64,000 nucleotides of DNA from Bacteroidia bacterium (GCA_030430385.1 JAUIFO010000002.1:62001-126000); one strand, 5' to 3'; numbered from the stretch's first letter, positions 15,270 through 24,710 are shown. A program made the numbers and translations. The notes: a model not told the origin generated them from the sequence alone.

Positions 15270-16724
15270 TTATAATTTAGGAAATCTCACCGTAAATAGG
15301 GTTCCAGATTCGTGTTGCGATGTAAAGGTAATACTTCCATTATAAGTTTCAACAATATTTTTTACCATCGCTAATCCGAGTCCCATACCACTACTCTTTG
15401 TAGTAAACTTAGGTTCGAAAATTTTACTCTTATTCTCTTCAGCAATTCCTGAACCATTATCTTCAACAGTAATTTTAACCATTTTCCCTTCTGAAGACAC
15501 GCCAACTTTAATCTTAGGATCTTCTTTGTCATGAGGAATGGCTTGAATACTATTCTTAACAAGGTTGTTTACAACGCGAATAAGTTGCGTACGATCAAAA
15601 TTAGCCAATAGGTTGTTATCGTCTGAAACAAATTCAATGTAATCTTCACTGAAAATATCTATGGCTAACTTTACAATTTCAGAAACATTAAGCGTTTCAT
15701 TTTGCTGAGCTGGCATTTTAGCAAAATTTGAAAACGCTGAGGCAATAGAGCTCATGGTATCAATTTGCTGAATTAAGGTCTTGCTATACTCTTCAACTTT
15801 AGTATGAATATTAGAATCTTCAGGATCAAATTTGCGTTGAAAACTTTGGACACTCAATCGCATTGGTGTTAACGGATTTTTAATTTCATGAGCGACTTGT
15901 TTTGCCATCTCACGCCAAGCTTGTTCACGCTCACTTTTAGCTAACTGAACTGCACTTTCCTCAAGTTCGTCAATCATGCTGTTGTATGAATTTACAAGTG
16001 TTGCAATTTCTTCACTTGAAGAGGTAATGTCAATTCTTTTATTGTGCTTTTCTAAACGGGTTTCATTGATCTTATCTGCTATAGTTTTTAAAGTACTCGT
16101 AATGTATTTTGATAAAAGCAAGGCCAACAAAATAGCAATAAGCATCATAAACAAGTATGCATAACCTAAGCGTTCTAAAAACTCAATAAGCTCTCTGTTT
16201 AAGAAGTCATCATTCTCAAGATAAGGTAAATTAAGAATGGCTAAAGGCTTCGATTTAGAATCGTATATGTAGGTGTAACTTGACTGAAATGTTTCACCAT
16301 TTTTACTATTCTTAACGACGTGGCGATGTTCGGCAGTATTAGATATAGCCTCTAAAATTTCAGCATCAATAGATTCAATATCAGAATTAACCGTGAAGCT
16401 CGCCTTTGATGTTTTTAAAATGTGTCCTTCGAGATCGTATAAATTAACTTTTAAGCCATGAATGGCAGCAATTCTATAGATTTCATCTTTGAAAATTAAA
16501 GGGACTTTTTCGGTTTCAACAGGATACGTCGTTTCCTTGATTACATAATTGATATCACTCAATATAGCACGCTCTTTTCGTTCTAAACGGTCTCTGTGAT
16601 AATCTTGAGCTTCCTCATTATATTGATAAATAGTCACTGCAGCAATTAGAATTGAAGCAATAATTACCAAGACAATCATGGCAAAGAAAATACGAACACG
16701 TAAGGATAGCTTTTTTAACCTCAT
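15270..16724 (-). CDS. Sensor histidine kinase, NtrY-like, membrane-bound
   Basis: A 484-residue kinase. One transmembrane helix at about 11-33, an extracytoplasmic sensor region (about 34-185), a second helix at about 188-206 and a HAMP-like linker follow. The phosphoacceptor is H279 in VAHEIKNPLTPMRLSVQSFQRKF, the form seen in NtrY-type kinases. N, G1 and G2 boxes are NLVKNSIQAI, VEDNGSGI and SSGMGLGLAMV. No response regulator is adjacent, so it is an orphan kinase here. It is followed by the crotonase gene after 10 bases and preceded by hemJ by 64 bases on the same strand. The signal is unknown. Confidence 0.9.
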   Translation of the reverse strand: MRLKKLSLRVRIFFAMIVLVIIASILIAAVTIYQYNEEAQDYHRDRLERKERAILSDINYVIKETTYPVETEKVPLIFKDEIYRIAAIHGLKVNLYDLEGHILKTSKASFTVNSDIESIDAEILEAISNTAEHRHVVKNSKNGETFQSSYTYIYDSKSKPLAILNLPYLENDDFLNRELIEFLERLGYAYLFMMLIAILLALLLSKYITSTLKTIADKINETRLEKHNKRIDITSSSEEIATLVNSYNSMIDELEESAVQLAKSEREQAWREMAKQVAHEIKNPLTPMRLSVQSFQRKFDPEDSNIHTKVEEYSKTLIQQIDTMSSIASAFSNFAKMPAQQNETLNVSEIVKLAIDIFSEDYIEFVSDDNNLLANFDRTQLIRVVNNLVKNSIQAIPHDKEDPKIKVGVSSEGKMVKITVEDNGSGIAEENKSKIFEPKFTTKSSGMGLGLAMVKNIVETYNGSITFTSQHESGTLFTVRFPKL

Positions 16725-16788
16725 TTGAAAATTTGTAGTACGCTAAATATAGCAATAATCAATCCAAACTAATGTTTGAAATGGAAAT

Positions 16789-17337
16789 TTAAGCTTCAGG
16801 ATTCTTTTCTCGAATGCGCTTGTATATTTTAAATCCTAGCATTAATAATACACCTAGAAGAACAATGGCAATAACTCCAAAAATCCAATTGAGCGCATTT
16901 CTTAAGATCACCAAAAACACAACTGCAAACAGAATAAATGTTGCGCCTTCGTTCCAAAGCCTCATAAAATTAGAGCTTTTTTTAACGATTCCTTTCTGTA
17001 AATCAAGATAGTATTTGTGCGTCATTCCATGATACATGAAAAGTAACCCAACAAATGTAAGTTTGACGTGCATCCAAGACTGTTGCAACCAAACAGGCTG
17101 CAAAATTATAAGCCAAACCGCAAATACTATTGCTAAAATAGCAGAAGGCCATGTAATGATCGTCCATAAACGTTTAGCCATCAATTTTAATTGCTTTCCT
17201 AAAATCTCTTTATCAGGCGATGGCTTATGGAAGGCTTCAATTTGGTAAACAAAGAGTCTTGGGATATAAAACAATCCAGCAAACCAGGTGATTACAAAAA
17301 TGAGATGAAGTGATTTTATGTAAGGATAATATTCCAT
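16789..17337 (-). CDS. hemJ: Protoporphyrinogen IX oxidase HemJ (CopD-like membrane protein)
   Basis: A 182-residue integral membrane protein with four or five helices, typical of HemJ (UPF0093). The opening YYPYIKSLHLIFVITWFAG carries the conserved H11, and WAGLFYIPRLFVY and LWTIITWPSAILA follow the family order. HemJ oxidises protoporphyrinogen IX to protoporphyrin IX in organisms lacking HemG and HemY, neither of which is seen here. With hemH 4.6 kb away and hemABCDEF beyond, the next heme steps are nearby but not in the same operon. The C-terminal end (RIREKNPEA) is basic and cytoplasmic. Confidence 0.85.
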   Translation of the reverse strand: MEYYPYIKSLHLIFVITWFAGLFYIPRLFVYQIEAFHKPSPDKEILGKQLKLMAKRLWTIITWPSAILAIVFAVWLIILQPVWLQQSWMHVKLTFVGLLFMYHGMTHKYYLDLQKGIVKKSSNFMRLWNEGATFILFAVVFLVILRNALNWIFGVIAIVLLGVLLMLGFKIYKRIREKNPEA

Positions 17338-17415
17338 TAAAAACTATTTAAGAGACAACTAAATTATCTTCCACCAATAAATCTTCAGCTGAGGCGGTTC
17401 TCATTATGATAAAGA

Positions 17416-20400
17416 TTAATCTTCTACAAAAAGATAGTTGAGTTGTTTCGCATTAAAAGCATCATTAAAAGCTTTAATTTCTTTTGAGACTAAATTATTA
17501 AACGCATTGAGTTGTTCGTTAATTTGAGCAGTCAATTCATTTTTAACCGCAATGTCTTGATCTGTTGGTGCAAAATCTCCCATACCAACCAAAGCATTTA
17601 AATGTCCTAATTTATTAGTTAATCGAATTGGAAAATTAAGCGGATCTTGACCACTTCTATTTTGAGTTTGATACAAGGCCTCTTCTATTTTCGTAAATTC
17701 TTCTTTAAGCGTTTTTGCATCCTCTAACAAGCTCTTTAAATTAGCGTTGTCTTTGTATTGTTTTTCAAATGCAGCAAGTTGATCGCGAATATTTCGAATT
17801 TTTTTAATCGACTTATGCGCCTTATCCATTGTTTTATTAACATCTGTAATAAAATCAAATTGTTTTTGCATGTCTGCCTGAGAACTTTCAGCTCTTGGAT
17901 CTGCTTTTACCTTGAATGTTTGTGACCTCTCAACATTGTTTGATGTTGCCTCATTTTTAATATGTAAACTCACTTTATATGTTCCAGGAATGGCTTGAGG
18001 ACCATCTAAGCTTGCCCACCACAGAATCATTCCATCTAATTTTTCGGCACCATCATAGGTCATATCCCAGACAAATTGATTCATTCCTTGTTTAACCTCT
18101 AGTTTGTCTTTGGATTTGTTTTTGGTTGAAAACGTTTTGATGGTATCCCCTTTTTGATCAAAATAGGTTAGTGCAACCTCATCATTGTCTTTGTCGTAAT
18201 TTTTCAGATTAAAATAGGTGATCACTCCATCAGGATGATTGGTTCCAGAAGTTTTGCTGTTTTTCACATAACCTCCATGCATCCTATACGTATCCTTAGG
18301 CTGAAACAACCTGTTTTCATTCGTATTAGATTGATACAATTGATGAAGCACAGTTAAATCATCTATGATCCACAGGCTTCTTCCTTGAGTCGCAACAATA
18401 AGGTTATTGTCTTTTACAGCCAAATCTGTTATTGGAACAATTGGTAAATTCAATTGAAACGGTTGCCAGTTTTGTCCGTCATTAAATGAAACATACATAC
18501 CTGTTTCTGTTCCTGCATAAAGCAATCCCTTTTGCTTAGGATCTTCTCTAAGCACTCTGGTAAAATGTTCAGCATGTATGCCGTTGGTGATTTTTTTCCA
18601 AGTTTTACCATAATCTGTGGTCTTGTATAAGTAGGGTGTAAAATCACCTGTTTTATATTTTGTACCAGCCACATAACACGTTCCTGCATCAAAAGCACTC
18701 GGTTCAATACTGTTGATCATCATCCATTCTGGCATGCCTTTAGGCGTAACATTATCCCAAGTTTGACCTCCATTTTTTGACACATGAATTAATCCATCAT
18801 CACTTCCAACCCAAAGTAATCCTTCGGTAATTGGAGACTCTTGAGCAGCAAAAATGGTACAATAATACTCCACTGAAGTATTGTCTTGGGTAATTGGTCC
18901 TCCTGAAGATTTCAGCTTTTCAGGATCATTCCTCGTTAGATCCGGACTAATAATTTCCCAAGATTGTCCTTCATTTTCAGTCACATGAACGTGTTGAGAA
19001 AAGGTATACAATCGATCTGGATTATGCTTTGAGAAGATAATTGGAAAGTTCCATTGGAAACGATATTTCATGCCTTCTGCACCATGACCCATTGGATTAT
19101 CTGGCCACACATTAATAGCTCTAACAGTACCTCGTTTATGATTGTATCGCGTTAAAAACCCATCATAACTTCCTCCATATACAATATCATTATCTTCAGG
19201 ATCAATAGCAATATGAGCCGACTCACCTCCAGCTGTAGATTCCCAATCGTCTTCAGTAATGGTCCAACCATCAGTTCTATGCGAAATTCTAATGGTTGAA
19301 TTATCCTGCTGAGCTGCATAAATGCGATATGGAAAATGGTTATCTGTTGTCACACGATAAAATTGAGATGTCGGCTGATTGTGATAGGTACTCCAAGTAT
19401 CTCCACCATCATAGGTGACTTGTGCGCCACCATCATCGCCAATGATCATACGCTTTGGGTTTTCGGGTGCAATCCACAAATCATGGTGATCACCATGTGG
19501 TGCATTGTATGTTGAAAATGTTTTTCCTCCATTACTACTTTTATGGTATCTCACATTGAGTACATAAACTACATTTTCATCTTTGGTGTCAGCATAAACT
19601 CTGGTGTAATACCAAGCGCGTTGTCTTAATTTACGTTCAGAGTTTACTTGAGTCCAAGTATCACCTCCATCATCACTTCGATATAAACCACCATCATCTT
19701 TGTTTTCAATAATAGCCCAAACACGTTGGTTGTTAACAGGAGACACGGTAACACCAATAATCCCAAGCGTACCTTCAGGGAATCCTTCCTTAGTTGAAAT
19801 TTCAGTCCAAGTTTCACCTCTATCAGTACTTTTCCAAAGCGCAGAACCTTCACCACCAGAACTTAAACTGTAAGGTGTGCGTTGTACTCTCCAAGTTGAA
19901 GCATATAAAATTCTAGGATTCGTAGGATCAATTAATAAATCGACCACACCTGCTTGATCATTTGAAAACAAAACCTTTCTCCAAGTTTTACCACCATCAG
20001 TACTTTTATAAACACCACGATCTTGAGTTGGCTTGTAAATATTTCCTAGAACACCAGCATAAACAATATTATGGTCCGTAGGATCAACTGCAATTCGAGG
20101 CACGTGTCTTGAATTTTTTAAACCAGAAGACGTCCATGTTTTACCAGCATCTTCACTTTTCCATATTCCATAACCAGACGACACATTCCCTCTAACTGTT
20201 TTTTCTCCTCCACCAACATAAATCACATTTGGGTCACTTTTAGCCACTGTTATTGCGCCAATACTTCCACCGAAAAATCCATCAGAAATATTATCCCAGC
20301 TTCGACCACCATCTAAAGTTTTCCAAATACCTCCACCAGTAGACCCAAAATAATATAAATTAGGCTGATTAGGAACACCAGTAACTGCAGCACTTCGTCC

Positions 20401-20526
20401 TCCTCTAAAAGGTCCGACTAATCGATATTCTAACGCATCATATTGTGATTCGTTAAAGGTTTGCGCTTCGATGTTTAATGTTACTAATGCGCTAATAAAA
20501 CAGAAAAAAAAGATTAATACTCTCAT
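17416..20526 (-). CDS. Secreted BNR/Vps10-like beta-propeller protein
   Basis: A 1036-residue exported protein with a signal peptide (FISALVTLNIEAQ). The motifs SxDxGxTW recur many times (GGRSWDNIS, DAGKTWTSSG, DGGKTWRKV, DRGETWTEI, DGGDTWTQV, NGGQTWDNV, DYGKTWKKI, DGQNWQPF), which is the BNR/Asp-box repeat; the order matches Vps10/sortilin-like ten-bladed propellers (about 25-740). The rest holds a beta domain (about 760-880) and a long K/E-rich helical segment (about 895-1000). Databases often call such proteins glycosyl hydrolases, but I see no evidence of that activity. No T9SS sorting domain is present. Function unknown, perhaps binding of peptides or glycans at the cell surface. Confidence 0.85.
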   Translation of the reverse strand: MRVLIFFFCFISALVTLNIEAQTFNESQYDALEYRLVGPFRGGRSAAVTGVPNQPNLYYFGSTGGGIWKTLDGGRSWDNISDGFFGGSIGAITVAKSDPNVIYVGGGEKTVRGNVSSGYGIWKSEDAGKTWTSSGLKNSRHVPRIAVDPTDHNIVYAGVLGNIYKPTQDRGVYKSTDGGKTWRKVLFSNDQAGVVDLLIDPTNPRILYASTWRVQRTPYSLSSGGEGSALWKSTDRGETWTEISTKEGFPEGTLGIIGVTVSPVNNQRVWAIIENKDDGGLYRSDDGGDTWTQVNSERKLRQRAWYYTRVYADTKDENVVYVLNVRYHKSSNGGKTFSTYNAPHGDHHDLWIAPENPKRMIIGDDGGAQVTYDGGDTWSTYHNQPTSQFYRVTTDNHFPYRIYAAQQDNSTIRISHRTDGWTITEDDWESTAGGESAHIAIDPEDNDIVYGGSYDGFLTRYNHKRGTVRAINVWPDNPMGHGAEGMKYRFQWNFPIIFSKHNPDRLYTFSQHVHVTENEGQSWEIISPDLTRNDPEKLKSSGGPITQDNTSVEYYCTIFAAQESPITEGLLWVGSDDGLIHVSKNGGQTWDNVTPKGMPEWMMINSIEPSAFDAGTCYVAGTKYKTGDFTPYLYKTTDYGKTWKKITNGIHAEHFTRVLREDPKQKGLLYAGTETGMYVSFNDGQNWQPFQLNLPIVPITDLAVKDNNLIVATQGRSLWIIDDLTVLHQLYQSNTNENRLFQPKDTYRMHGGYVKNSKTSGTNHPDGVITYFNLKNYDKDNDEVALTYFDQKGDTIKTFSTKNKSKDKLEVKQGMNQFVWDMTYDGAEKLDGMILWWASLDGPQAIPGTYKVSLHIKNEATSNNVERSQTFKVKADPRAESSQADMQKQFDFITDVNKTMDKAHKSIKKIRNIRDQLAAFEKQYKDNANLKSLLEDAKTLKEEFTKIEEALYQTQNRSGQDPLNFPIRLTNKLGHLNALVGMGDFAPTDQDIAVKNELTAQINEQLNAFNNLVSKEIKAFNDAFNAKQLNYLFVED

Positions 20527-20579
20527 GGTTTTGGTATGGTATGTTTTGTTTTGCTCTTAAAAATACTAATAAATACAGA

Positions 20580-21932
20580 CTATTTTTCTTGAGGCAATAA
20601 TTTTAACTTGACCTCTCTATGTAAAAACAATCCCGTTACAAAAGTTGATAAGATATCAGATATTGGAAATGACATCCAAACACCTAGTTCGCCATAAAAA
20701 CGAGGTAAAATAAAAATCAAAGGAATAAAGAAGAGGCCTTGTCTTGTTAAGGTTAGTAACAATGCAGGAATTGCTTTTCCCGCAGCTTGAAAGTACGCCG
20801 CACCAATAAGTTGGACGGCAATGATTGGCGTTGCAGCAAATACCCAACGCATTGCTGAAGGTGTTTCTTTTAGTACTTCTAAATCTGAGGTAAATAATCT
20901 TGTAATTGGTTCTGGAAAAATCATCAAAACAATAAAAATCACTGATGCAAAAACAGCTGCGTATTTTATTGCTGTTGCTATAGTCAATCTTACACGATCG
21001 TAATACATTGCACCATAATTGTAACCTGCAATTGGCAAAAACCCTTGGGTAATTCCGAAGACAGGAAACAACGCAAACATTAGCATTCTGGCAACAATAG
21101 CATAAGCAGTTACAGAAGTTTCGCCACCTAAATCATATAAAATATTATTCATAAACAAATAGGTGATGCTTACGATAGCTTGTCTTGATAAAGTTACAAA
21201 TCCAAGAGATCCGATTTCTTTAACGATGGACAACTGTAATCTGAAATAACATTCGGTGAGTTTTAATTCGGAATGCTTCGATAAAAAATACCAAAGAATG
21301 AATGCAAAGCACAGCACATAAGATCCTGTTGAAGCCCAAGCTGCTCCAGCCATTCCAAAATCAAAAACATTAATAAGGAGATAGTCCAATACTAAATTCC
21401 CAACAGAAGGAATCATCATGGCATACATAGCGAATTTAGGTTTTCCTTCGGCTCTAATAACGGTGTTTCCCATCATACACAAGGCTAAAAAAGGAATACC
21501 ATATAACACTATGGTGTAGTATATTTTAGCAGGATCAAAAATGGCACCTTTACCACCAAACACAGGAATGATATAATCTACAAAGGCTAAACCAGGAATA
21601 ACCAAAGCAACCGTAAACAATAAGGTTAAGGTAATTTGATTTCCGAAGGTTTGAAGTGCTTTACGATTATTATTTGCGCCTAATGCACGTGAAATAATTG
21701 AAGATCCTCCAACACCAATACTCATTCCAAGAGCTGCGATAAAAAAGGATACAGGAAGTACAACATTAATTGCAGCAATCGCTACAGAACCTATCCATTG
21801 TCCGACAAAAATTGTGTCGACAAGAATATTTAAAGACATCACTAAAATTCCAATGGAAGCAGGAACCGCTTGCTTAATCAAAAGCTTTCCTATAGGTTGC
21901 GTTCCTAAATCTTTGGACGATACTTTAGCCAT
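20580..21932 (-). CDS. MATE-family multidrug/Na+ antiporter
   Basis: A 450-residue integral membrane protein with about twelve helices in two related halves. Family blocks are visible in LVDTIFVGQWIGSVAIAAINVVLPV, GVGGSSIISRALGA, VIRAEGKPKFAMYAMMIPSVGNLVLDYLLI and GITQGFLPIAGYNYGA (positions about 35-350). It would export cationic drugs or metabolites using Na+ or H+. Its ATG overlaps the hemH stop by one base, so it is in an operon with hemH. Export of porphyrin or heme is an inference from that context, not shown by sequence. Confidence 0.9.
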   Translation of the reverse strand: MAKVSSKDLGTQPIGKLLIKQAVPASIGILVMSLNILVDTIFVGQWIGSVAIAAINVVLPVSFFIAALGMSIGVGGSSIISRALGANNNRKALQTFGNQITLTLLFTVALVIPGLAFVDYIIPVFGGKGAIFDPAKIYYTIVLYGIPFLALCMMGNTVIRAEGKPKFAMYAMMIPSVGNLVLDYLLINVFDFGMAGAAWASTGSYVLCFAFILWYFLSKHSELKLTECYFRLQLSIVKEIGSLGFVTLSRQAIVSITYLFMNNILYDLGGETSVTAYAIVARMLMFALFPVFGITQGFLPIAGYNYGAMYYDRVRLTIATAIKYAAVFASVIFIVLMIFPEPITRLFTSDLEVLKETPSAMRWVFAATPIIAVQLIGAAYFQAAGKAIPALLLTLTRQGLFFIPLIFILPRFYGELGVWMSFPISDILSTFVTGLFLHREVKLKLLPQEK

Positions 21933-22963
21933 TATGCTTCAACCGTTTCAGTTAAAGACCATTCTTTTATCCAGTTTGCTAATAGGTCTACAAACTCTTG
22001 ATCGTCATTTAAACACGGAACGGTTGTAAACTCTTGACCTCCCATTTCAAAGAAAATCTCTTTCCCTTCCATAGCAATCTCTTCAAGTGTTTCCAGACAA
22101 TCACTAACAAATGCAGGTGTTACAATTGCCATAGATTTAAGACCTTCTTTCCCTAGACGTTCAATAGTTCTGTCTGTGTAAGGTTGTAACCAAGGATCAA
22201 ATCCTAAGCGTGATTGAAATGATGTTGAAAAACTCCCATCCTTCAAGCCTAAGTTTTCAGCAACAAGTCTTGTAACCTCCAAACATTGATGTCTGTAACA
22301 AAACTCGTGTGCTTTACTAGGTGTCACACAACAACTTCCATCAATTTTACAATGTGATTTTGTGACATCTCGTTTTCTTATATGACGTTCTGGAACACCA
22401 TGATATGAAAATAATATATGCTCGTAGTTTTTACCTTCTAGATGACGCTTCATTGAGTTTGATAAGACTTCAACGTATTGCGGATTATTGTAAAAAGGTT
22501 TTAAATCTTGAATTGAAATCTGAGGAAAGTGTTCTTTTCTAATTGCTTCAGCCAACACTAAAATAGTCTCGGTTGTAGCCATAGCAAATTGAGGATATAA
22601 AGGCATCAAAAACACCTCATCTACACCTTTATCTACTAACTCTTGTAAGCCTTTTTTTATGGTTAAGCTTCCATAACGCATTGCAAGCGCTACTGGCAAA
22701 TCAACCTGTTGCTGAATTTTATGTTGTAAACGTTCAGATAATACAATTAGTGGCGATCCTTCATCCCACCAAATTTTTTGATAGGCTTTAGCAGAAGCTT
22801 TTGGTCGTGTATTCAAAATGATCCCTTTAACCAACAACGTTCTTGCCCAAAGTGGCACATCAATAACACGCTCGTCCATCAAGAACTCTCCTAAATAGCG
22901 CTTGACATCTTTAGGGTCTGGAGAGTCAGGCGAGCCTAAATTTACTAATAATACACCTTTCAT
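21932..22963 (-). CDS. hemH: Ferrochelatase HemH
   Basis: Inserts Fe(II) into protoporphyrin IX, the last step of protoheme synthesis. The 343-residue chain has the family opening GVLLVNLGSPDSP, the metal-site block FSYHGVPERH, and the later VVTPAFVSDCLETLEEI glutamate block. Between them lies a segment with five cysteines (C205, C211, C212, C222, C227 in KSHCKIDGSCC and FCYRHQC), absent from E. coli HemH; some bacterial ferrochelatases bind a [2Fe-2S] cluster and this could be such a site. A small secreted-protein gene ends 4 bases upstream and the MATE gene overlaps downstream, giving a three-gene operon. Confidence 0.93.
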   Translation of the reverse strand: MKGVLLVNLGSPDSPDPKDVKRYLGEFLMDERVIDVPLWARTLLVKGIILNTRPKASAKAYQKIWWDEGSPLIVLSERLQHKIQQQVDLPVALAMRYGSLTIKKGLQELVDKGVDEVFLMPLYPQFAMATTETILVLAEAIRKEHFPQISIQDLKPFYNNPQYVEVLSNSMKRHLEGKNYEHILFSYHGVPERHIRKRDVTKSHCKIDGSCCVTPSKAHEFCYRHQCLEVTRLVAENLGLKDGSFSTSFQSRLGFDPWLQPYTDRTIERLGKEGLKSMAIVTPAFVSDCLETLEEIAMEGKEIFFEMGGQEFTTVPCLNDDQEFVDLLANWIKEWSLTETVEA

Positions 22964-22966
22964 TAA

Positions 22967-23569
22967 TTATTCTTTTTCATTAAGCAATTCTGTTTTAACA
23001 CGATCTGGAATTATAGTGCTCACCAAGGTTTTCATAGCATCGTCATTTCCTAAAAACTTCCAACTATCGTATTGAGGATCATTGATAGCAAACATTGTTG
23101 CGCTCATTTTTATAATTAAAGCCATCTCCTCTTTTTCTTCGGTAACATTACCTTCTCCAAACTGAGATTCCATTGTCGCTTTCATAAACATTAAAAATCC
23201 TTCTCTTTCTTCTTTTGGTTGATTGAGTTCAGACAAAAAGGTCATTTTCATAGTACTGTCATAAAAAATGGCAGCGTAGTTTATTCCGTCTGCTTCTGTT
23301 TGATCTGTGATTTTGGTAACGTTATTGGATAAAAACTGAATTTTCATATCCTCAGCATTGAACATTTGTTCCATACCTTGTTTCATACTTTCTCTTGGCG
23401 CTGATTCAAAAATTTTTGGGTACATATAATCTAAAACACCATCAAAATTTTGATTGCTCATATACTCAAAATACATATTGGCTTCTTTTGTTAAAACCGT
23501 TTTGTGTGTTTGAGAAAATACTGAAACTGATAAAAATAAAGTGAGTAAGGTTAAGGATAGGGTTTTCAT
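22967..23569 (-). CDS. Exported protein of unknown function in the hemH operon
   Basis: A 200-residue protein with a signal peptide (LLTLFLSVSVFSQ). The mature sequence looks like an alpha/beta SnoaL- or DUF-type fold (ANMYFEYMSNQNFDGVLDYMYPKIFE, then GINYAAIFYDSTMKMTFLSEL), is Met-rich, and shows no catalytic motif or lipobox. It heads the hemH-MATE operon: the stop is 4 bases before hemH and a good -7 element lies 23 bases upstream. A role in heme delivery or sensing is conceivable from context only. I do not recognise the family. Confidence 0.65.
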   Translation of the reverse strand: MKTLSLTLLTLFLSVSVFSQTHKTVLTKEANMYFEYMSNQNFDGVLDYMYPKIFESAPRESMKQGMEQMFNAEDMKIQFLSNNVTKITDQTEADGINYAAIFYDSTMKMTFLSELNQPKEEREGFLMFMKATMESQFGEGNVTEEKEEMALIIKMSATMFAINDPQYDSWKFLGNDDAMKTLVSTIIPDRVKTELLNEKE

Positions 23570-23591
23570 AAAAGTATTTATTTGTGTGATG

Positions 23592-23599
23592 CAAAAATA
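23592..23599 (-). promoter_or_regulatory. -7 promoter element of the 22967-hemH-MATE operon
   Basis: Minus-strand TATTTTTG matches TAnnTTTG and lies 23 bases before the ATG at 23569, in the short gap after the AraC gene. No TTG is found at the expected upstream distance. Confidence 0.5.
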
Positions 23600-23618
23600 C
23601 GACAGTTATCTGTTAAGG

Positions 23619-24548
23619 TTAAGCCTGAGACATCAAATATTTTTTTGGCGTTGTTCCATACTTCTTTTTAAAGGCTGCAATGAAATGACTGGAAGTGCTG
23701 TAACCAACTTTCAATCCAACCTCTGTAACATTGTGATTGCCTTTTTCTAATAATTTTCTAGCAACTTCCATTTTATAATCGAATAGAAAACTAAAAACCG
23801 AATCGCCATAAATTTGTTTAAAGCCTTCTTTTAGTTTTTTTAAGCTCAAGCCAATCTCATCTGATAGTTCTTGTAAGGTTGGAGGCTCTGCCATTCGAGA
23901 TATAATAATATCTTTTGCTTTTCTAATCTTTATGACGTTAGATTCGTCAACTAAAAACGGACACTGCTCTATATCTGCACCTTCACTTCTATTGAAATAA
24001 AGACTTAGTAATTCTAAGGCTTTTCCTCTAAAATAAAGCTGTTTTATGGACGCATTTAAGTTGTAATTTATAATCTGATTTAAAGCTATGGCCATAGATG
24101 GCGAAATTTTGCCATCCTTATAATACTTTTTGTCTTTATTGTCCTCGCTTAAAAAAGTTATGTAGTCTGCTTCTTGAGAGAACAGACCGTGAAATCTCTT
24201 AATAGAAACCAAAATAGAGACCAACCAAGAATTAGGATGAACGTCTAAATGGATTGGTAAATCTCGCTGAGGATTATACAGTAATAGTGAGTTTTCTTCT
24301 TCAATTTTTAGGCGATACGTGCCATTATTAAATATGAACTCTTGAGACCCCTTAATACAAAAATGAAATTGAATAAAACGACTATCAATCTCACGTTCAA
24401 CCACTTGCGTATAGCTTTCGTTGTTTTGAAAAGTTAACACATAAAATCCATCTCCTAAAACAGTTTCATCAAACGAACCTCTAGCGACATTTTTTACACT
24501 ATTAATCTCGGTTTTATTTTTTATGTTATTTAGATTCATTCTAAACAA
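23619..24548 (-). CDS. AraC-family regulator divergent from the heme operon
   Basis: A 309-residue regulator; the true start may be the fourth codon (ATG at 24539, MNLNNIKN). Residues about 20-110 hold a beta-rich sensor domain (FIQFHFCIKGSQEFIFNNGTYRL). The DNA-binding region at about 215-305 contains PPTLQELSDEIGLSLKKLKEGFKQIYG and NVTEVGLKVGYSTSSHFIAAFKKKYG, then TPKKYL. The arrangement with a long N-terminal domain resembles the PchR-type regulators that respond to iron chelates. Lying head-to-head with hemA, it is the natural candidate to regulate the heme genes through the inverted repeat at 24628-24659. Confidence 0.9.
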   Translation of the reverse strand: MFRMNLNNIKNKTEINSVKNVARGSFDETVLGDGFYVLTFQNNESYTQVVEREIDSRFIQFHFCIKGSQEFIFNNGTYRLKIEEENSLLLYNPQRDLPIHLDVHPNSWLVSILVSIKRFHGLFSQEADYITFLSEDNKDKKYYKDGKISPSMAIALNQIINYNLNASIKQLYFRGKALELLSLYFNRSEGADIEQCPFLVDESNVIKIRKAKDIIISRMAEPPTLQELSDEIGLSLKKLKEGFKQIYGDSVFSFLFDYKMEVARKLLEKGNHNVTEVGLKVGYSTSSHFIAAFKKKYGTTPKKYLMSQA

Positions 24549-24575
24549 ATTTAATTTTAAGTGTTGTCATTCCTA

Positions 24576-24583
24576 CAAAAATA
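24576..24583 (-). promoter_or_regulatory. -7 promoter element of the AraC gene next to hemA
   Basis: Minus-strand TATTTTTG, a TAnnTTTG match 27 bases before the 24548 start and 36 before the alternative start at 24539. No matching -33 TTG is seen. Confidence 0.4.
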
Positions 24584-24627
24584 AGACTTTTAACTATTTA
24601 TATTTAGAAATAAGATCAAAAAACCAC

Positions 24628-24685
24628 AAACGACACTAAAAGTTCTTTTAGCGTTGTTTTTTATTGAATAGCCTTTTTATTTTTG
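24628..24685 (+). promoter_or_regulatory. hemA promoter with overlapping long inverted repeat
   Basis: TTG at 24654-24656, a 21-base spacer and TATTTTTG at 24678-24685 form a good Bacteroidetes promoter, with hemA starting 25 bases on. The -33 TTG lies inside a long inverted repeat: AAACGACACTAAAAG (24628-24642) faces CTTTTAGCGTTGTTT (24645-24659), pairing at 14 of 15 positions if one G-T is allowed. The overlap suggests an operator, most likely for the divergent AraC regulator. An RNA hairpin followed by T on the plus strand is the alternative. Confidence 0.55.
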
Positions 24686-24710
24686 TTTTTCGAAATTCTG
24701 TAGTCAACCT

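Noticed and set aside
17416..20526. Glycosyl hydrolase activity for the BNR protein
   Set aside because: Asp-box repeats only show a beta-propeller; no catalytic residue of a known glycosidase family is visible.
24541..24560. TAAATTTG directly before the AraC start as its main promoter
   Set aside because: At 24546-24553 it would give a leaderless transcript at or inside the alternative start; the element at 24576-24583 fits better.
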